64,000 nucleotides of DNA from Cryptomeria japonica (lineage: Eukaryota; Streptophyta; Pinopsida; Cupressales; Cupressaceae). The notes below the pieces were generated by a model. The model made no database searches and was not told where the DNA came from. It saw only the letters and a list, made by a program, of their open reading frames with translations. A program made the position numbers and the translations under genes. This document shows, one piece after another, positions 63,121-64,000 of the stretch (the stretch's first letter is position 1; each line of letters opens with the position of its first letter). The DNA lies in NCBI RefSeq assembly GCF_030272615.1, contig NC_081414.1, forward strand, positions 917,113,509-917,177,508, given 5' to 3'.

Positions 63121-64000
63121 ATGAGGCCAATATTGTTGAAACTTGGTCGAACCTCATGTCTAGTGAGCATATTACCAAAGCTAGAAGACACTTCCTTGGT
63201 TCATGTTGATTTAGGGGATTTCTTAGAGAGAGACAAGAACCCTCAAACCGGTTCAATGATAGAGAAAATAGTGAAAAGCGGTCTTGTTGAAGCTGTTGCC
63301 TTTCCGCTTGTCGCGCCATGTCCGGATTTGGTGATGGCTTGCATGAATAGGTATGATACAAAGAATAGATGCATCAAAACTATTAATGGTGAACTGCTAG
63401 TCAATATCAACAGAGAAACAGTAATGGCGGCAATGAGAGTTCCACACAAGGATGAATATGAGGACTGGACCATTGGGAACTCGTATGCCTATTTCTCAGA
63501 AATGAAGAATAAGTATAGGAGTGTGATTGCTAAGAATTGGCTCTTAAAAATTCAAAAAGGAGGGTCATGGCTGCCAAAACCCCTGACTAGAGAGCACTTC
63601 GTCATAGAAGTGTGGGATATTGTGATACTCTGAATAGGGTCAAGGGAAACTCACATTCTTTCTACTAGGAATATTGGATGTACTTTTTCGTCCAAGTGAT
63701 GTTATTTGGTGACTAGTATCTCGATTGGTCTCAGGTAATTGTAGAAAGACTTCATGAAGGGTTGAGTAATTTTGTGGGAATGTTAGGTTTTTATATGTCT
63801 TCTTATCTTTTCTACATACTAGCTTGTACAAGGGATTGGCCTAGTTTGTCTAATGAACCTGGGGTAGATGGGATGAGGGTGTATAATTTTTATCCCCTAT
63901 TACAATAGCAGAGACATGTTGAGAAAATTGATAGATGGAATGGAGTCTTCGTGGAAAGAATTGCTTTTGAGCTCCAGGGGAATGTGAACAAGAGAATGTT
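63121..64000 (+). pseudogene. Accessory or Gag-like ORF of the last element, runs off the window
   Basis: ATG 63121 opens 170 codons to TGA 63631-63633. A shift to frame 3 at about 63630 continues the protein to the window end, broken by TAG at 63666, 63714 and 63906. Motifs: SGLVEAVAFPLV, INRETVMAAMRVP, then LHEGLSNFVGMLGFYMSSYL. The pattern GL-x-EA, a Pro, a stretch of about 30 residues, E-x-V and a second Pro followed by an aromatic membrane-like helix is also present in ORF2 of the 7.9-kb element (10391-13752). No pol or knuckle motif is seen. Family unknown to me. Confidence 0.55.

Overview
The window looks like nuclear DNA of a seed plant with a large, retrotransposon-filled genome. It is AT-rich, has long non-coding stretches, GT-AG introns, Ty1/copia gag-pol genes primed by initiator tRNA-Met, long (1.2-1.7 kb) LTRs, solo LTRs with 5-bp target duplications, a plant-mobile-domain pseudogene and many microsatellites. 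A gymnosperm, perhaps a conifer, fits best, but no single marker proves it. No intact cellular gene, rRNA gene or tRNA gene was found. Nearly every coding region carries stops or frameshifts.

Layout. 183-1726: unrecognised decayed coding region (+) whose nine in-frame stops are all TAG. 1727-3462: AT-rich repeats, including a 74-bp minisatellite. 3463-15831 (-): a five-exon transposase-like pseudogene; its first intron holds a 7.9-kb LTR element (7395-15300, +) with matching flanks. That element has no recognisable protease, integrase or reverse transcriptase; it carries a coiled-coil, five-zinc-knuckle Gag-like ORF and a long second ORF. 17575-19081: LTR end and Gag of a related element. 19154-22191: LTR and 5' gag-pol of copia family A. 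22192-29401: strongly purine-rich DNA with a GAT/GGT microsatellite, interrupted by a solo LTR (26544-28047). 29402-30634: second solo LTR. 30640-45900: mostly unrecognised AT-rich DNA with a possible SINE, Ty3-type LTR ends, minisatellites, a six-fold array of 22-bp palindromes (40620-40822) and an antisense plant-mobile-domain pseudogene (43630-44901). 45935-48246: two LTR ends. 49120-52650 (+): second family-A copy (copy B). It is broken by a minus-strand copia family-C array (LTR-gag/pol-LTR-partial pol, 52651-61302). A plus-strand RT/RNase H piece (61303-62096) may be the rest of copy B. 62097-64000: start of another element whose ORF resembles the second ORF of the 7.9-kb element.

How it fits together. 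The oldest recognisable layer is the intron-containing minus-strand gene and the purine-rich DNA; LTR elements inserted later, partly into each other. Many lesions are C-to-T changes at CAG/CTG or CG sites, the expected result of long CHG and CG methylation. The clearest cases come from comparing two family-C copies inside the window. Family A/B and the intron-bearing gene show a more mixed set of mutations. Coordinates without an exact terminus are marked as approximate.
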